Under the pieces are notes generated by a model. That model ran no database searches. It was not told the origin of the DNA and saw nothing but the letters and a program-made list of their open reading frames with translations. The position numbers and the translations under genes were made by a program. From Unio delphinus (taxonomy: Eukaryota; Mollusca; Bivalvia; Unionida; Unionidae), in the NCBI GenBank assembly GCA_029339505.1, contig JAQISU010001235.1, positions 39,895,815-39,959,814 on the forward strand: DNA of 64,000 nt. The letters are read 5' to 3'. Numbering within the stretch: the first letter of the stretch is position 1; each line of letters opens with the position of its first letter. Positions 1 through 10,109 of the stretch are shown here, in pieces.

Positions 1-312
1 TATTTCTGACTACATAATTAAATATTTAAGCTAAATCTTAAAACGCAAAATATTTAGACTTTGTTTTAATTTAATTATATTTTTTCTGATTTTATTTGCC
101 CAATTTTTTTAAGAATACAATATAATAAAGTGGTTTATCAGAGGTGCAGCGATGTCTGCCATTACAGGTTCACGTACAGGTTCAAACTGATTTTATAAAG
201 AAAATAATGCTGATAACTTCTGTTTTTTTTTAAAAAAGAAGAAATAAATTAGAATTGATCTTCACTGATTATATTTGTTAACAACAAATTACTATTTACA
301 TACTGGTGTTGA

Positions 313-631
313 TCGTTCCAGTTGCCTAGTGGTAAGAGCATCCACCTCAGATGCAAGAGGTTGGGGAGGCCTTGATCCATGGCCAAGTCATACCAAAAAC
401 ATAAAAATGGTATTAACAGCTGCTTCATTTGGTGCTCAGCATTAAGAGGTTAGTGTATGGACTGGTCGTCCTACTGTCAGGATAATGTAACTGGGTGGGA
501 TGTCATGCTACATGTCTGCGGCATGATGCCGCAGTGCTAGACATCACTATAAACTGCCACACGGCGAACATCATAGCAATATGACTGAAAAAATTATTTA
601 AGGTATGTTAAAAATCCAAATCACACACACT
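313..631 (+). mobile_element. tRNA-derived SINE, copy 1
   Basis: The head reads like a degraded tRNA: TAGTGGTAAGAGC resembles an A box and CTTGATCCATGG stands where a B box would be. The body and the tail, which ends in AAAAATCCAAATCACAC, match the reverse complement of 31,549-31,797 over most of their length. Two dispersed copies with a Pol III-like head indicate a SINE. The family name was not assigned; the body resembles SINEs of bivalve genomes, which is an impression only. Confidence 0.7.
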
Positions 632-999
632 GTTACAATTTTGAAACAGAATTTGGTATATTTTCATCACTGTACAGTAGGCCCAATTTCATGAACTCAT
701 CAGTGATATATTGCTGCTAACAGGGTTAATGGTCAGTTAAAAATTAAAACACCCTGTGAATGTGTAAGAGTTTGTTTGTCTGCTTAGGCTAATTGGTTAT
801 CAACTCTGCAATAAATACATTTTCCCTTGGGTTACAACACTGCCAGAACTTAATGGGTACATCAAGGAAGGTATAAAGTACAACCAGTCATTGAAAAATC
901 TAGAGGGCAAAGTTTCTTCGCCTGGTAGCATGATCCCTGCATTCCTGAATTTGATATTTGATATGTATATCTGAGCCAGTTTTGCACTGCACTTAGTAC

Positions 1000-1087
<88 letters not shown>
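1000..1087. repeat. (AT)n microsatellite
   Basis: Uninterrupted AT dinucleotide tract of about 88 bp. The apparent Ile-Tyr ORF across it is an artefact. Confidence 0.95.
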
Positions 1088-1095
<8 letters not shown>

Positions 1096-3643
1096 ATACT
1101 AGAACATCAATGTAATTTCTATAGAACTGTCTATTATTTTGGAATGGGATGTCTGTAATCAATCTTTTATAGTAATGGTACAGTAGTTTCTCCTATAAAA
1201 GTCTCTGGGACACGAAGATATAGGAAGAACGGAGGCAGAAGTTAGACGGACTGGGGGGAATTGGACTACCAGTCCAGAGAAAGATCAATAAGATGAGCAG
1301 GAACACAGGACAGGAGGAAAATCGATTACACCAAGTCAGATGATAAAATAGGTCATAATTTGGTCGAGTTAAAGACGAGTAATAGGGTTTTAATTTTAAT
1401 TTTATTTGAGAGATGACTGTTATTTAATGGTATTAAATTCTTATTTATTTGACTTTCACATTTTGTGTATTCATTAATTTAACTGTCGACACCACTGAAT
1501 GGGGGCTCTGAGCATTGCATCTATCACTACTTCAATTCCTCACAAAAACAAGTCGGGGGAGGGGGGAAGGTCTTTTGTAATAATTTAAATAATATTGGGA
1601 GCACCCCACCCAACCTAAATAACACGGAAAACCTCTGTATATGCCATAATTATTCTTAGATGATATGCTTCAGTTTTTTATGCCTGACTGTACTCTTGAA
1701 TTAAAGTTATGTCTGTACATGCACATTTGTACTTGTATAAGTTTAGTACATTTCATAATATATAACAGTTTTACAGTGTATGCAGTTGTGTACATTCATC
1801 TGGGTATTCATATAAAGGATATAATTATTTCTATAGTAAATGAACACATTATAAAACAAAATATGAAAATTTGATGCTTTTAATTGGTGTCAAGTATATT
1901 TGATTTAGTTGTAATAAGACGGCTGATGATGCACCTATGTGATATAAGCATTCAAGATTGCTTTGATGAACTAGTATTTTAGTCTTAAAAACCTTATTCT
2001 GTTTCCAGAGCCATTTTGTTTTACATGTAATTGAAATTAATGAACAGTATCTGGATAGAATAGTATCCTAGTGTTTGTAGTTCTGTTGATATTTGCAAGC
2101 CAACCTGTATTCATGAAACACTGCAACAAGTTTTGCTTTCTCAACTCAATATGAATATGTGTTATTTATCATTTAACTTAAATGTGTTACTGTATATGCA
2201 CGATTAAAATCATATTTACCAGTGTACTTTTGTTCTTTACATCCTTTGCATCCCAAGACAATGCTAGTCAACTTCAATTCATCCTATGTTTTTAATAAAT
2301 AGTCTCCTCACAATTGCTTTCAAAACATAACCATACATATAATCATTCTTTAGTGGGTAGGTAGCTTAAAAAAATGCATACTACAAAATAAATGCTTTAT
2401 ACAACTTAAAATCAACAATAAATTATATTATTCACACATCATATCATTGGATAGATCACCCAAGTCTTCCTTGAGTAAAGCCATGGTACTGGCCAAAATT
2501 ATTTATCCATTATATGCCATACACAACAGCTTGGAATGACATGTCTGTAGCCAGTACTTAGGTATCCGTTAAGTCCATAAAATAAACTGCCTATTGGCGG
2601 TATGCCTTTTCCCCCGGTTGTATTCATTATCTTCTGCTTCCAGGGCATCTTGCATATACCTCTGTGCAACAAGAAGCACGACTTCATCTAAAACAACCAG
2701 GTCAAAGTCCTGCAGACATTTTTATCAAATTGTCAGTAAAAGGAAAATATTAATTTTTGTGTTATGCAATGAAGCAAACGTGTAAATATATAAACAAATG
2801 CGCAAATCACATCGACTATCAGACACGTGAGCGTGAGGTGGTAATGCAAATGCACAAGAAAATCAACTTTATTCTGAGCCTAAGAAGCGACTTTATCGAG
2901 ACCATTTAATAGCGGTTCTGATTACAGTGATACAAATTATCATATTTTTAGTTGGTTTATCTTACAACGTAACACAATCTCGCAAACACGACAAGTAAAC
3001 ACTTTTAAGAATGGACCCTTAAATAACCTCTTATTGTCAGGATTTTCCATCATATTTGTTGACGCGCGTCACGTGACACTGCGACTTCGGAGTATATCGG
3101 TAAGTTCAGTTTCTGCATAATTAATTAACAATACGTACTGAAAATCGTTATATTTTCATTGATTAAACTTACAGTTGTACATTTTTTGAAACTGAATGAC
3201 CTGTAATTACTCATTTTTTTTACTATACTTTTCATAATATCATGCATTTGCAAGAACAAAAAAGTCGAAAATCTTAGGTTGTATGCCATTAAACAATTGT
3301 ATCAAAAGGCAAGCTAACTCGCAAAGTAATTACGATTTCGTGTTTGTGTGTGTATGCGTATGTGTACTAGCCATTATACAGTACGATGCATCTCGAAGAG
3401 TATATATTTCTCACTGATCGCATTCAATAATGGGTATCGATGTTACTTATGGGATTGGGAATCTGAAGTGGAAGCGAATAGATAACTCCAATAGTTTCCC
3501 ATTAAACCGTTGGACAAAAGTTACTCTCAACTTATATAGCTTGCAGAAAACAGTGTTTCGCACTATCACACGACTCCAGCTGTCAGGTTAGCTGTCAGGT
3601 TTAGCCAAATGGAAACCTTTATGTTTTCCTACCTTAAATATAC

Positions 3644-3650
3644 ATTATTA

Positions 3651-3716
<66 letters not shown>
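3644..3716. repeat. (ATT)n microsatellite
   Basis: Trinucleotide ATT tract of about 70 bp. It resembles the tails left by non-LTR retrotransposons (compare 51,053-51,110), but no retrotransposon 3' end was recognised next to it. Confidence 0.9.
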
Positions 3717-3717
<1 letters not shown>

Positions 3718-4831
3718 GTATAGCCTACAAAAATGGAAATCTCTAAACATGTTATTTTCACATAGTGCTTTTTTCTAGACGTTGACGTATTTGAACTTTT
3801 CTTTTTATGTCTTACATAGACATTGCATTGCACGGTTCGGCTGGCTTGAAATCATCTTCAGGCAGTTGTGTCACGAACGGGGTGGAATTGGGCGGGTGCG
3901 GGTTAAATCGCCCGACGATGGAAACGCTGTCTGAGCTTTCTTGTAGCTGAAAATTTCAGTTCTCCACTTTAATCTTAGTCAAACTGGTGCATTCTTTATA
4001 AAATTGTTATGGGGGAGAGGGGAGAGAGAGAGAGAAGTTGACAACTGACATGAAAGAAATTTTCTCTGTAGTAACATATGGGCGCCACTAAAGAACATTG
4101 CGTCTTGACGCATCAAACTCTCGCACCGCGATCGTCGCTAGGGGCAAAATAACCTTTCCTGGCAGTTAAATATAATCTCTTGTTTTCTTTTCAAGGTTAA
4201 TTTACTTCTTCCAAGTATGTATGAGAAGAGAATATTTTAAGACAGACTTAATTTGAATGCCTACTTGGTCAAATAAGTTGAAGAATTGAGGTCACATACT
4301 CTTGTATCTTTGCTTTTGAATGAACGGTACAGAGGTTATACGTGTGAGGGGTTCCGATTCTTTCATTTGTCTGAATAGATTCTTCTGGAAACTCCAATTT
4401 CTTTTATTACGAGAAGCAGCCTCCAGTTACTTTTCTCTCTCAGGTAGAAATGAGTGTTAGGTTGTAACAATAACAAATCTCACACGCTTCAAATACATTT
4501 TGGGGGGGGGGGAAGGGGGGGGGGGTGCACCAGACAAATCCCCCCTCCCGCATTTCAAAAAAAATTAAAAGTTTGTTCATGTGTAGTTGTGTTCCCCCTG
4601 ATGTGTTGTTTATGTTGTTTTTTTTAAAAAAAAATAATATTTTAATTTTACTCATTCTAACTGTATTTTTTCCCATTGGGATTATACAATATTTTGAAAG
4701 GAGCATTTTCCTTTTACCCTAATGTTTTTTCCACCTTCTCAGATTCCTTTCCCCTCAAGTATTTTAGTTGACCCTGGCTAGGGGTCCCCTGCATCTTGTG
4801 TTTGCTATTATTGTTTATGCTATATGTATGA

Positions 4832-4947
<116 letters not shown>

Positions 4948-5589
4948 GAATTGATTTTTTAGTAAAATTAATAAGATTACTATTTTCTTTAAATTGTATT
5001 AAAGTAATGTTTTATTCATTTATATTAAGTAAGTTCTAAAGTGTGTTAAGATTAATTTCATTTATTTCCAAAGCACAACTATATGTTAATTGAAGGAAAA
5101 TAGTTGATGTGCAAAGTTGGCAACGTAAATCACTAGCTATACGAATGTACATTATTGTGTGGAATTAGGTTATAAAGCAAAAAATCTTACTGGGTCAGTC
5201 AGCTCCTAAGTCTTACCAGTGAAACATATATTCTGTAAAACCAGGCATTGGCAAAAGTATAATTCGGTTAATAAAAAAGTAGAACGAACTTCCGTGCTGA
5301 CGTAAATACAGAATGGTTCTTATCTAATGATGGACAGTCGTCGCTACAAAATAGTTCTTATCTAATGATGGACAGACATTGCTGCTGGCTTAGTACGTTA
5401 AACATGTTGCTGGTTTAGAATATTAAGGAATTATCATATTTGGACCTAACTAATGCCAAACGAATATAGATAAAATTACAAATTTGAGTTTTACCTTATG
5501 TCAGATGACGTCAAATAAACCAGTTTTGACCGGGAGAAACTAATTCTTACCTGAAAGGATCGGACATATTTTCTCGTCGATGCCTTAAA

Positions 5590-6290
5590 CCTGACACAAG
5601 ATGCGTATAAATAGACCGCGCATTAAAGGGTCAAGTCAGTTCTGTATCGACGAGGAAATAGACTTTCGCCTTTTCATTTCAGGTAAAACAATTGTATATG
5701 TCGTAACTTCTTTAGGAATAAGTATTTTTGATGTTGAGATTTTAATAGTAACATTGTTATGTTAGCAACATTGTTCACTTAATACTTTTATTTATAATAT
5801 ATTGTAACGGAATGTTTAAATGTTCTAAAGAATTATTATTTAATTATATTTATGTAATTTTTATTGTAAAGGTTGAATTCGTTACCAACTTCATGTTTAG
5901 ATTTAATGTTGAAATAAAGTATTCTTTAAGTAAGAAAGAATATTATCTAGCAATATATTTTAAATCTATACTCTATTTTAAAATAAGTAAAATGCATTTT
6001 TTTAAATTAATTGTTACATTAACTATAGTTATTACATCTTACACTTTTGGCTATCTTGAAATTGATCGAGAATTAACCATTTGTATAATATTCTAAACTG
6101 CAGAAGTTATACAAATAAATGAAGTTGGAAAGCTTGAAAAAGGGAAAATATAATATGTATTGCATGAATTTTTATTATAAAGTTTTTAGATGTGTTTTTA
6201 GAATGTAGTCAATATATGTGTGTTGATTAATTAAATAAAGTCAGTTTCTATCGACGAGGAAATAGATCTTCGCCTTATCATTTCAGATGT
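5590..6290 (+). repeat. Promoter-like segment with about 45-bp direct repeat
   Basis: The segment TATCGACGAGGAAATAGA followed by TTCGCCTT-TCATTTCAG occurs at about 5645-5686 and again at about 6248-6289. The first copy lies about 35 bp after GTATAAATAGA (5604-5614), a good TATA box, and ends CAG/GTAAAA, which could be a splice donor. A second short duplication (TCTTATCTAATGATGGACAG) is at about 5319 and 5356. This could be a decayed LTR or a non-coding first exon; no pol or gag reading frame is visible. Confidence 0.35.
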
Positions 6291-6342
6291 AGCCGTTTTA
6301 TCATCGCGGCGGTAGCTGGTGGCGACACTTTTAAGAGAGCCT

Positions 6343-6345
<3 letters not shown>

Positions 6346-6432
<87 letters not shown>
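6346..6432. repeat. (CT)n microsatellite, left flank of element 1
   Basis: An 87-bp CT tract abuts the left TIR. A CT tract on the same strand abuts the right TIR (26,943-27,008), so the element appears to have inserted into one CT microsatellite. The last six bases (TCTCTC) equal the first six after the right TIR, consistent with the 6-bp target duplication of Mavericks/Polintons. Confidence 0.85.
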
Positions 6433-6435
<3 letters not shown>

Positions 6436-6767
6436 AGTAATAGGGGGCACTATAGCGTCAAGGGAAAATCCAGTCAAAAAGTGCTTGGGGCACTATGGCG
6501 TCAAGATTTATAGCGTCAAGGGAAAATCCAGTCAAAAACAGCTTGGGGCACTATAGCGTCAAAACAGCTTGGGGCACTATAGCGTCAAGGGAAATTGAAC
6601 AGGGTGGGTCTGTATAGCGTCAAGGGAAATGGAACATAGTGGGTCTATATAGCGTCAAGGGAAAGATAACAAGGGAAATATAACATGGGAAATAAAACAA
6701 GGGAAAAAAAGGGCAGCAATGAAAGCTACTATCTTTTCGAGACCTATGAGTGGCCCTGAAAAGGGCC
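6433..6767 (+). repeat. Left terminal inverted repeat of element 1
   Basis: The repeat matches the reverse complement of 26,608-26,942 with only isolated mismatches; both arms are 335 bp. The outer half contains five copies of TATAGCGTCAAGGGAAA and two partial copies (CTATAGCGTCAAAA and CTATGGCGTCAAGA). The inner end is a histone-type stem-loop. Polinton termini serve in protein-primed replication and integrase processing; the repeated motif may bind one of these, by inference. Confidence 0.95.
6730..6767 (-). terminator. Histone-type mRNA 3' stem-loop (gene at 6785-7369)
   Basis: On the minus strand the sequence is CCAAA-GGCCCTTTTCAGGGCC-ACTCA, a 6-bp stem with a TTTC loop that fits the metazoan replication-dependent histone consensus. 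The stem starts 17 nt after the stop codon. CGAAAAGA (6732-6739) lies 12 nt past the stem, at the place of a histone downstream element. No AATAAA intervenes. Confidence 0.85.
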
Positions 6768-6784
6768 TTTGGATACTTCTTCTT

Positions 6785-7369
6785 TTATTTTCTGCCTTTG
6801 TTCCACCACCTTTTGATTTTACCAATAATTCCCTTCTTCTTCTTTTCTTCCTCGGGAATCCAGTCAGGATGTCCCATAGCTCTAAACTTCTCTTGTATCT
6901 TTATCCAATTGTTATTTAATCTTTCAAATTCCTCTTTCTTTTTTTGGTTTTCATTGTCATTTCTTTCCTTTCTCTCCTTACTCCAGTTATCTTTTATCTT
7001 CTTCACTTCTTCTAATAGTTCCTTTCTCATCAGTTCTTCAGCTTTCTTGAGCGGGTCCAAACCCTTTTGGACATGGGGGTACTCTGTCAAGATATTATCC
7101 AAAAAACACTTGACGTTTTCGACAATATCTATTACTTGCTTCAATGTCCCCACTCTAACATAGGGTGGATTAATGCAGCCTCGTAACTTTTTGGCTTCTT
7201 CTTCTAGCATTCCTCCTAAGAGCTCCCTGGCTATTTTCAGTCTTTTTGCAAAGTCCAAACTCTTCGTAATCTTCCATTTATGATGTAGTTTTTCCACTTC
7301 ATATTCCCCGTCTAATATCCAGAAATAGCTGTGTCTTAAATTGTTGAATAAACTTGATGCTTTCGCCAT
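6785..7369 (-). CDS. Coiled-coil protein, left-end gene 1
   Basis: The 194-residue charged, largely helical protein is not assigned to a known family. Residues from about 105 to 165 are rich in Lys and Glu with heptad character and end in a basic tail (WWNKGRK). The segment KAEELMRKELLEEVKKIKD resembles ETEDLIEKLFREEIQKEKD in the gene at 8806-9171, so the two are probably paralogues. The ATG at 7369 follows a TATA box at 7417-7424, and the gene ends in a histone-type stem-loop. A decayed homologue starts at 39,703. Its position next to the TIR, and its promoter and 3' end shared with other end genes, suggest a co-regulated accessory or early set, by inference. Confidence 0.8.
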   Translation of the reverse strand: MAKASSLFNNLRHSYFWILDGEYEVEKLHHKWKITKSLDFAKRLKIARELLGGMLEEEAKKLRGCINPPYVRVGTLKQVIDIVENVKCFLDNILTEYPHVQKGLDPLKKAEELMRKELLEEVKKIKDNWSKERKERNDNENQKKKEEFERLNNNWIKIQEKFRAMGHPDWIPEEEKKKKGIIGKIKRWWNKGRK

Positions 7370-7413
7370 CTTCTATGGTTATTCCGTGGAATGGTTCTAA
7401 TGTCAGTCACTTT

Positions 7414-7457
7414 GAGTATATATATCTTAAGCACGGACGTGAAAGTAAACACCCCCC
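7414..7457 (-). promoter_or_regulatory. Promoter of left-end gene 1: conserved box plus TATA
   Basis: The minus strand carries a GGGGGTGTTTACTTTCACGT-like box (7429-7457) followed within a few bases by TATATATA (7417-7424), then the ATG about 48 nt on. The same box-TATA order is present before the genes at 7934-8398 and 8806-9171 and before the decayed copy at 39,703. Confidence 0.75.
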
Positions 7458-7479
7458 TACATTCACTTTTCATATTATA

Positions 7480-7805
7480 TACTATCCACAAACCATACTA
7501 TATACTATCCAAAATCACACCCTATACTAACCACACACACGGGGTAGCAGCCAAAACAAATCATACTATATACTATCCAAAATCACACCCTATACTAACC
7601 ACACACACGGGGAAGCAGCCAAAACAAACCATACTATATACTATCCAAAATCACACCCTATACTAACCACACACACGGGGAAGCAGCCAAAACAAACCAT
7701 ACTATATACTATCCAAAATCACACCCTATACTAACCACACACACGGGGAAGCAGCCAAAACACACATTACTATATACTATCCAAAATCACACCATATACC
7801 ATCTA
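7480..7805. repeat. 68-bp tandem repeat array upstream of left-end gene 1
   Basis: A 68-bp unit containing CCATACTATATACTATCC and CCACACACACGGGGAAGCAG is repeated about 4.7 times. It lies just upstream (on the minus strand) of the promoter of the gene at 6785-7369. A degenerate version of the array precedes the same gene in the decayed copy (about 39,330-39,600), so it is a conserved part of the element and possibly an enhancer. It has no coding potential. Confidence 0.85.
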
Positions 7806-7867
7806 AATAGAGTCAGTGTTTATAATCACACTACTCCTCTCTCACACCCATTGGCAATTGACATAGT

Positions 7868-7906
7868 ATTTCTTTTCTTGTTATTTGGGTAGCCCTGAGA
7901 AGGGCT
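7868..7906 (-). terminator. Histone-type mRNA 3' stem-loop (gene at 7934-8398)
   Basis: The minus strand reads ACAGCCCTTCTCAGGGCTACCCA: a 6-bp stem (7891-7906) with loop TCTC, then the ACCCA that follows histone stem-loops. The purine-rich CAAGAAAAGAAA (about 7869-7880) lies 11-12 nt further on. The stem is 27 nt after the stop codon. Confidence 0.85.
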
Positions 7907-7933
7907 GTTTTTAAAACTTCAAATTACACCTGG

Positions 7934-8398
7934 CTAATGCTGGCATCTCCCAGGTCTAGCCCCCCACACACATCTCCTACTCCAATCATTCTCCCAATTC
8001 ACTCTTGTGATTGGGAGCGCAGAGGGAGAATGAGTGGCTTCACTATCCCAATCTTCTGTTTGAGGGATAGTGAAAGTCTCTTCATTTCTGCCTCTATTCC
8101 GCAACCGTGGATGAGGCTGTGGTTGTTGCGGCTGAGGCAGTGGGGGCTGCGCCTGTAGTGGACGAACTGGTTCTGGTGAAGGTGTCCTCACTATAGGCTT
8201 GACTTCACTAGTTTGCCTCATCATGCGGTGAGGCAAAATTGACATTTTCATTTCCTTCTCCTCCTCTTTCTTTTTCCTCTCCTCCTCTTCTTTAATTCTG
8301 GTCTCTTCTTCTTCGGCCTCCATTGCCAGTTCGTCCAGGAGACGTCTAGCATTCTCCAGATGCATTTGAAGTTCTCTTAATTTCTGTACTCTATTCAT
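7934..8398 (-). CDS. Coiled-coil protein, left-end gene 2
   Basis: This is a 154-residue protein of unknown function. Residues 1-60 form a strongly charged helix (Glu/Lys-rich, with EEEETRIKEEEERKKKEEE); the middle is Pro/Gln-rich; the C-terminus (about 110-154) contains TIPQTEDWDSEATHSPSALP and ends in RCVWGARPGRCQH. The ATG at 8398 is preferred over upstream codons because TATA (8449-8457) and the conserved box lie upstream of it. A decayed homologue at 38,656-39,170 keeps both ends of the protein recognisable. The 3' end has a histone-type stem-loop. Confidence 0.75.
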   Translation of the reverse strand: MNRVQKLRELQMHLENARRLLDELAMEAEEEETRIKEEEERKKKEEEKEMKMSILPHRMMRQTSEVKPIVRTPSPEPVRPLQAQPPLPQPQQPQPHPRLRNRGRNEETFTIPQTEDWDSEATHSPSALPITRVNWENDWSRRCVWGARPGRCQH

Positions 8399-8444
8399 CT
8401 TTGGTGTTGATACGCCAACGATGGGTAGCCAGACTGACGAGTGC

Positions 8445-8489
8445 TTTTTTATATATAGCACAAGCGCGGACGTGATGGAAAACACCCCC
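8445..8489 (-). promoter_or_regulatory. Promoter of left-end gene 2: conserved box plus TATA
   Basis: The minus-strand box GTTTTCCATCACGTCCGCGC lies within 8461-8489, followed by CTATATATAAAAA (8445-8458). About 20 nt beyond the TATA is CAGTCTGGC, also present at the same place before the gene at 8806-9171, probably the initiator region. Confidence 0.8.
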
Positions 8490-8534
8490 TAGATCCAAAA
8501 ACTTACATTATCCCTATCATTACCAAAAAAACAA

Positions 8535-8562
8535 AACACGCGGACTTAAAAGAAAACACCCC
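8535..8562 (-). promoter_or_regulatory. Solitary copy of the conserved promoter box
   Basis: The minus strand reads GGGGTGTTTTCTTTTAAGTCCGCG, another copy of the upstream box, but no TATA follows it. It may be a relic of a lost gene or duplicated upstream element. Otherwise 8490-8734 holds no recognisable gene. Confidence 0.5.
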
Positions 8563-8733
8563 ACACTTTTATACTTGACTCATAATAATTATACATTGAA
8601 CAAGTTATTTTGAAAAAAAATACGCTGTGCTTATAGACGCACTTCAAAACAAAAGTAAAATGAGATAGTGATTATAGACTCACTTCTATTTTTTTCTAAC
8701 TTCCTCACATACCATGAGCAAATTGAATGATTA

Positions 8734-8771
8734 ATTCTTTTCGAGAATATTGGGTAGCCCTGAAAAGGGCT
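8734..8771 (-). terminator. Histone-type mRNA 3' stem-loop (gene at 8806-9171)
   Basis: The minus strand reads ACAGCCCTTTTCAGGGCTACCCA, with stem 8756-8771, loop TTTC, and ACCCA afterwards. CGAAAAGA (8736-8743) lies 12 nt beyond. The stem begins 34 nt after the stop codon. Confidence 0.87.
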
Positions 8772-8805
8772 GTTTTTTGTGTGTACGAGGAAGGATGGCA
8801 ATCTT

Positions 8806-9171
8806 TTATCGTCTAAGATTGCGTCCTCGTTTGGCTACACGATAGGGTCTGCTTCTTCGGAAAGAGAAAGAGAACTCTTTCGTATCCACACGACAGTCGA
8901 CAAAACTTCTGTCTGGGTCCTGTTGCTGTTGTTGCTGTTGCTGCTGCTGCTGCTGTTCTCTCTGCTCTCTCTGCTGCTTTTGAAGTCGATACTTCTCAGT
9001 CCATTCATCTTTCTCTTTTTGAATTTCCTCTCTGAAGAGTTTTTCTATGAGGTCTTCCGTTTCTTGTAGCATTCTTACATTCTCAATCTCTTCAGGCTTT
9101 GGCATCAGATTGTGTCTGATACGATGCAGAGTGACATAAGCTTCGTTCAGCTTAGCTAGTCTTGAGCACAT
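8806..9171 (-). CDS. Coiled-coil Gln-rich protein, left-end gene 3
   Basis: This is a 121-residue protein of unknown function. An N-terminal helical region of about 70 residues is followed by a Gln tract (about 85-97, encoded by a CAG/CAA run) and a short basic C-terminus (FRRSRPYRVAKRGRNLRR). The central EEIQKEKDEWTEKYRLQK resembles the protein at 6785-7369. The start at 9171 was chosen because a TATA (9225-9232), the conserved box and the initiator-like CAGTCTGGC lie directly upstream. It ends in a histone-type stem-loop. Confidence 0.72.
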   Translation of the reverse strand: MCSRLAKLNEAYVTLHRIRHNLMPKPEEIENVRMLQETEDLIEKLFREEIQKEKDEWTEKYRLQKQQREQREQQQQQQQQQQQQDPDRSFVDCRVDTKEFSFSFRRSRPYRVAKRGRNLRR

Positions 9172-9223
9172 CTTCGTAGGAGGATGAGTCAAACAATGGA
9201 TGGCCAGACTGGAGACTACCCCT

Positions 9224-9266
9224 GCTTTATATGGTTCAAGCGCGGACGTGATGGAAAACACCCCTC
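9224..9266 (-). promoter_or_regulatory. Promoter of left-end gene 3: conserved box plus TATA
   Basis: The minus-strand box GTTTTCCATCACGTCCGCGC (within 9237-9265) is identical at its core to that of left-end gene 2. CATATAAAG follows at 9225-9233. Confidence 0.8.
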
Positions 9267-9384
9267 TGCGGTTTAGGGTTTTGAAACGTTTAGATAGTTT
9301 GATGTGAGGGATAGAAAGAAAAGTCAAAGAGCATTTATATGAATACAAATGTAAAACAAACGACAGACGCATTGGTTTTCAAAA

Positions 9385-9478
9385 CACAACATTTTTATTC
9401 AAATAACAAACATTATTTCAAAGAACAAACATTATTTCAAAGAACAAACATTTTTCAAAGAACAAACATGTTTTTCTT
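9385..9478. repeat. Short tandem repeat and poly(A) signal downstream of the protease gene
   Basis: CAAAGAACAAACATT is repeated about four times. On the minus strand AATAAAA (about 9388-9394) could be the polyadenylation signal of the block beginning with the protease gene. Unlike the end genes, no histone-type stem-loop occurs here. Confidence 0.55.
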
Positions 9479-9494
9479 CCATAACACTAATACA

Positions 9495-10052
9495 TTATCT
9501 TTGACATGGTTGACAACGTTGTGAATTAAATTGAGATTTCCACTGTTGGAAGTCATTGGGCGATTGATGTACACTACGTTTCCTAGCTAAAGACAACAGA
9601 TAGCCATAATGGTCACAAAACCATCGATCTACTTTGTCATCGTTTCGAGACGAATGACGATCAAAATAAGTCACTAAATGTTCTAAAGAATATCCAAGAC
9701 TGCGATGATGCAGATAATAGATACAATATTGTCCACACACCATAGAATCTGTGCTTTGTAATTTCACATTATTGAATCGTGTCGTCTGAGCATTTCTTCT
9801 CATAAAGTCAATGATATCATCTTCGAAAGGAGGCAATCCATACGAATCAAAATACTCCGCACATCCCTCTTGAGGAAAGTAGACAGCTACCCAGTGAGTT
9901 CCTGGAAGATGACTGTCATCTGTGTTGATGACATAAGCTTGATTCTCTTGAGGTTTGCGATGAGGTAGTTCATATTTAGCACACACGACAGGATTCCAAG
10001 AAGCAGTGTATGAACTACGGTTCAAAAGATAATAAAGTTCCCAAGTATCCAT
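9495..10052 (-). CDS. Adenain-like cysteine protease
   Basis: This is a maturation protease of the adenovirus endopeptidase/Ulp1 fold, expected to cleave capsid and core precursors in the particle. In 185 residues the order is His53 (GTHW), Asp69 (YFDSYG), Gln99 and Cys106 (VCGQYC), matching the family's His-acid-Gln-Cys arrangement and length. It is the first gene of the minus-strand morphogenesis block, 57 nt downstream of the gene at 10,110-10,586. The ATG at 10,052 gives a start close to the typical N-terminus. Confidence 0.93.
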   Translation of the reverse strand: MDTWELYYLLNRSSYTASWNPVVCAKYELPHRKPQENQAYVINTDDSHLPGTHWVAVYFPQEGCAEYFDSYGLPPFEDDIIDFMRRNAQTTRFNNVKLQSTDSMVCGQYCIYYLHHRSLGYSLEHLVTYFDRHSSRNDDKVDRWFCDHYGYLLSLARKRSVHQSPNDFQQWKSQFNSQRCQPCQR

Positions 10053-10109
10053 TTTTTGTTGTGTAGCCTTGTTTTTTTCTCTCCTTTCTTCACAGGTGAT
10101 GATAAGTCA

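Noticed and set aside
862..1092. ORF through the (AT)n tract
   Set aside because: Simple-sequence artefact, like those across the other AT, CT and GA tracts.
5812..6096. 94-codon AT-rich ORF
   Set aside because: Composition-driven (Phe/Ile/Lys/Tyr-rich), no recognisable domain and no similar ORF nearby.
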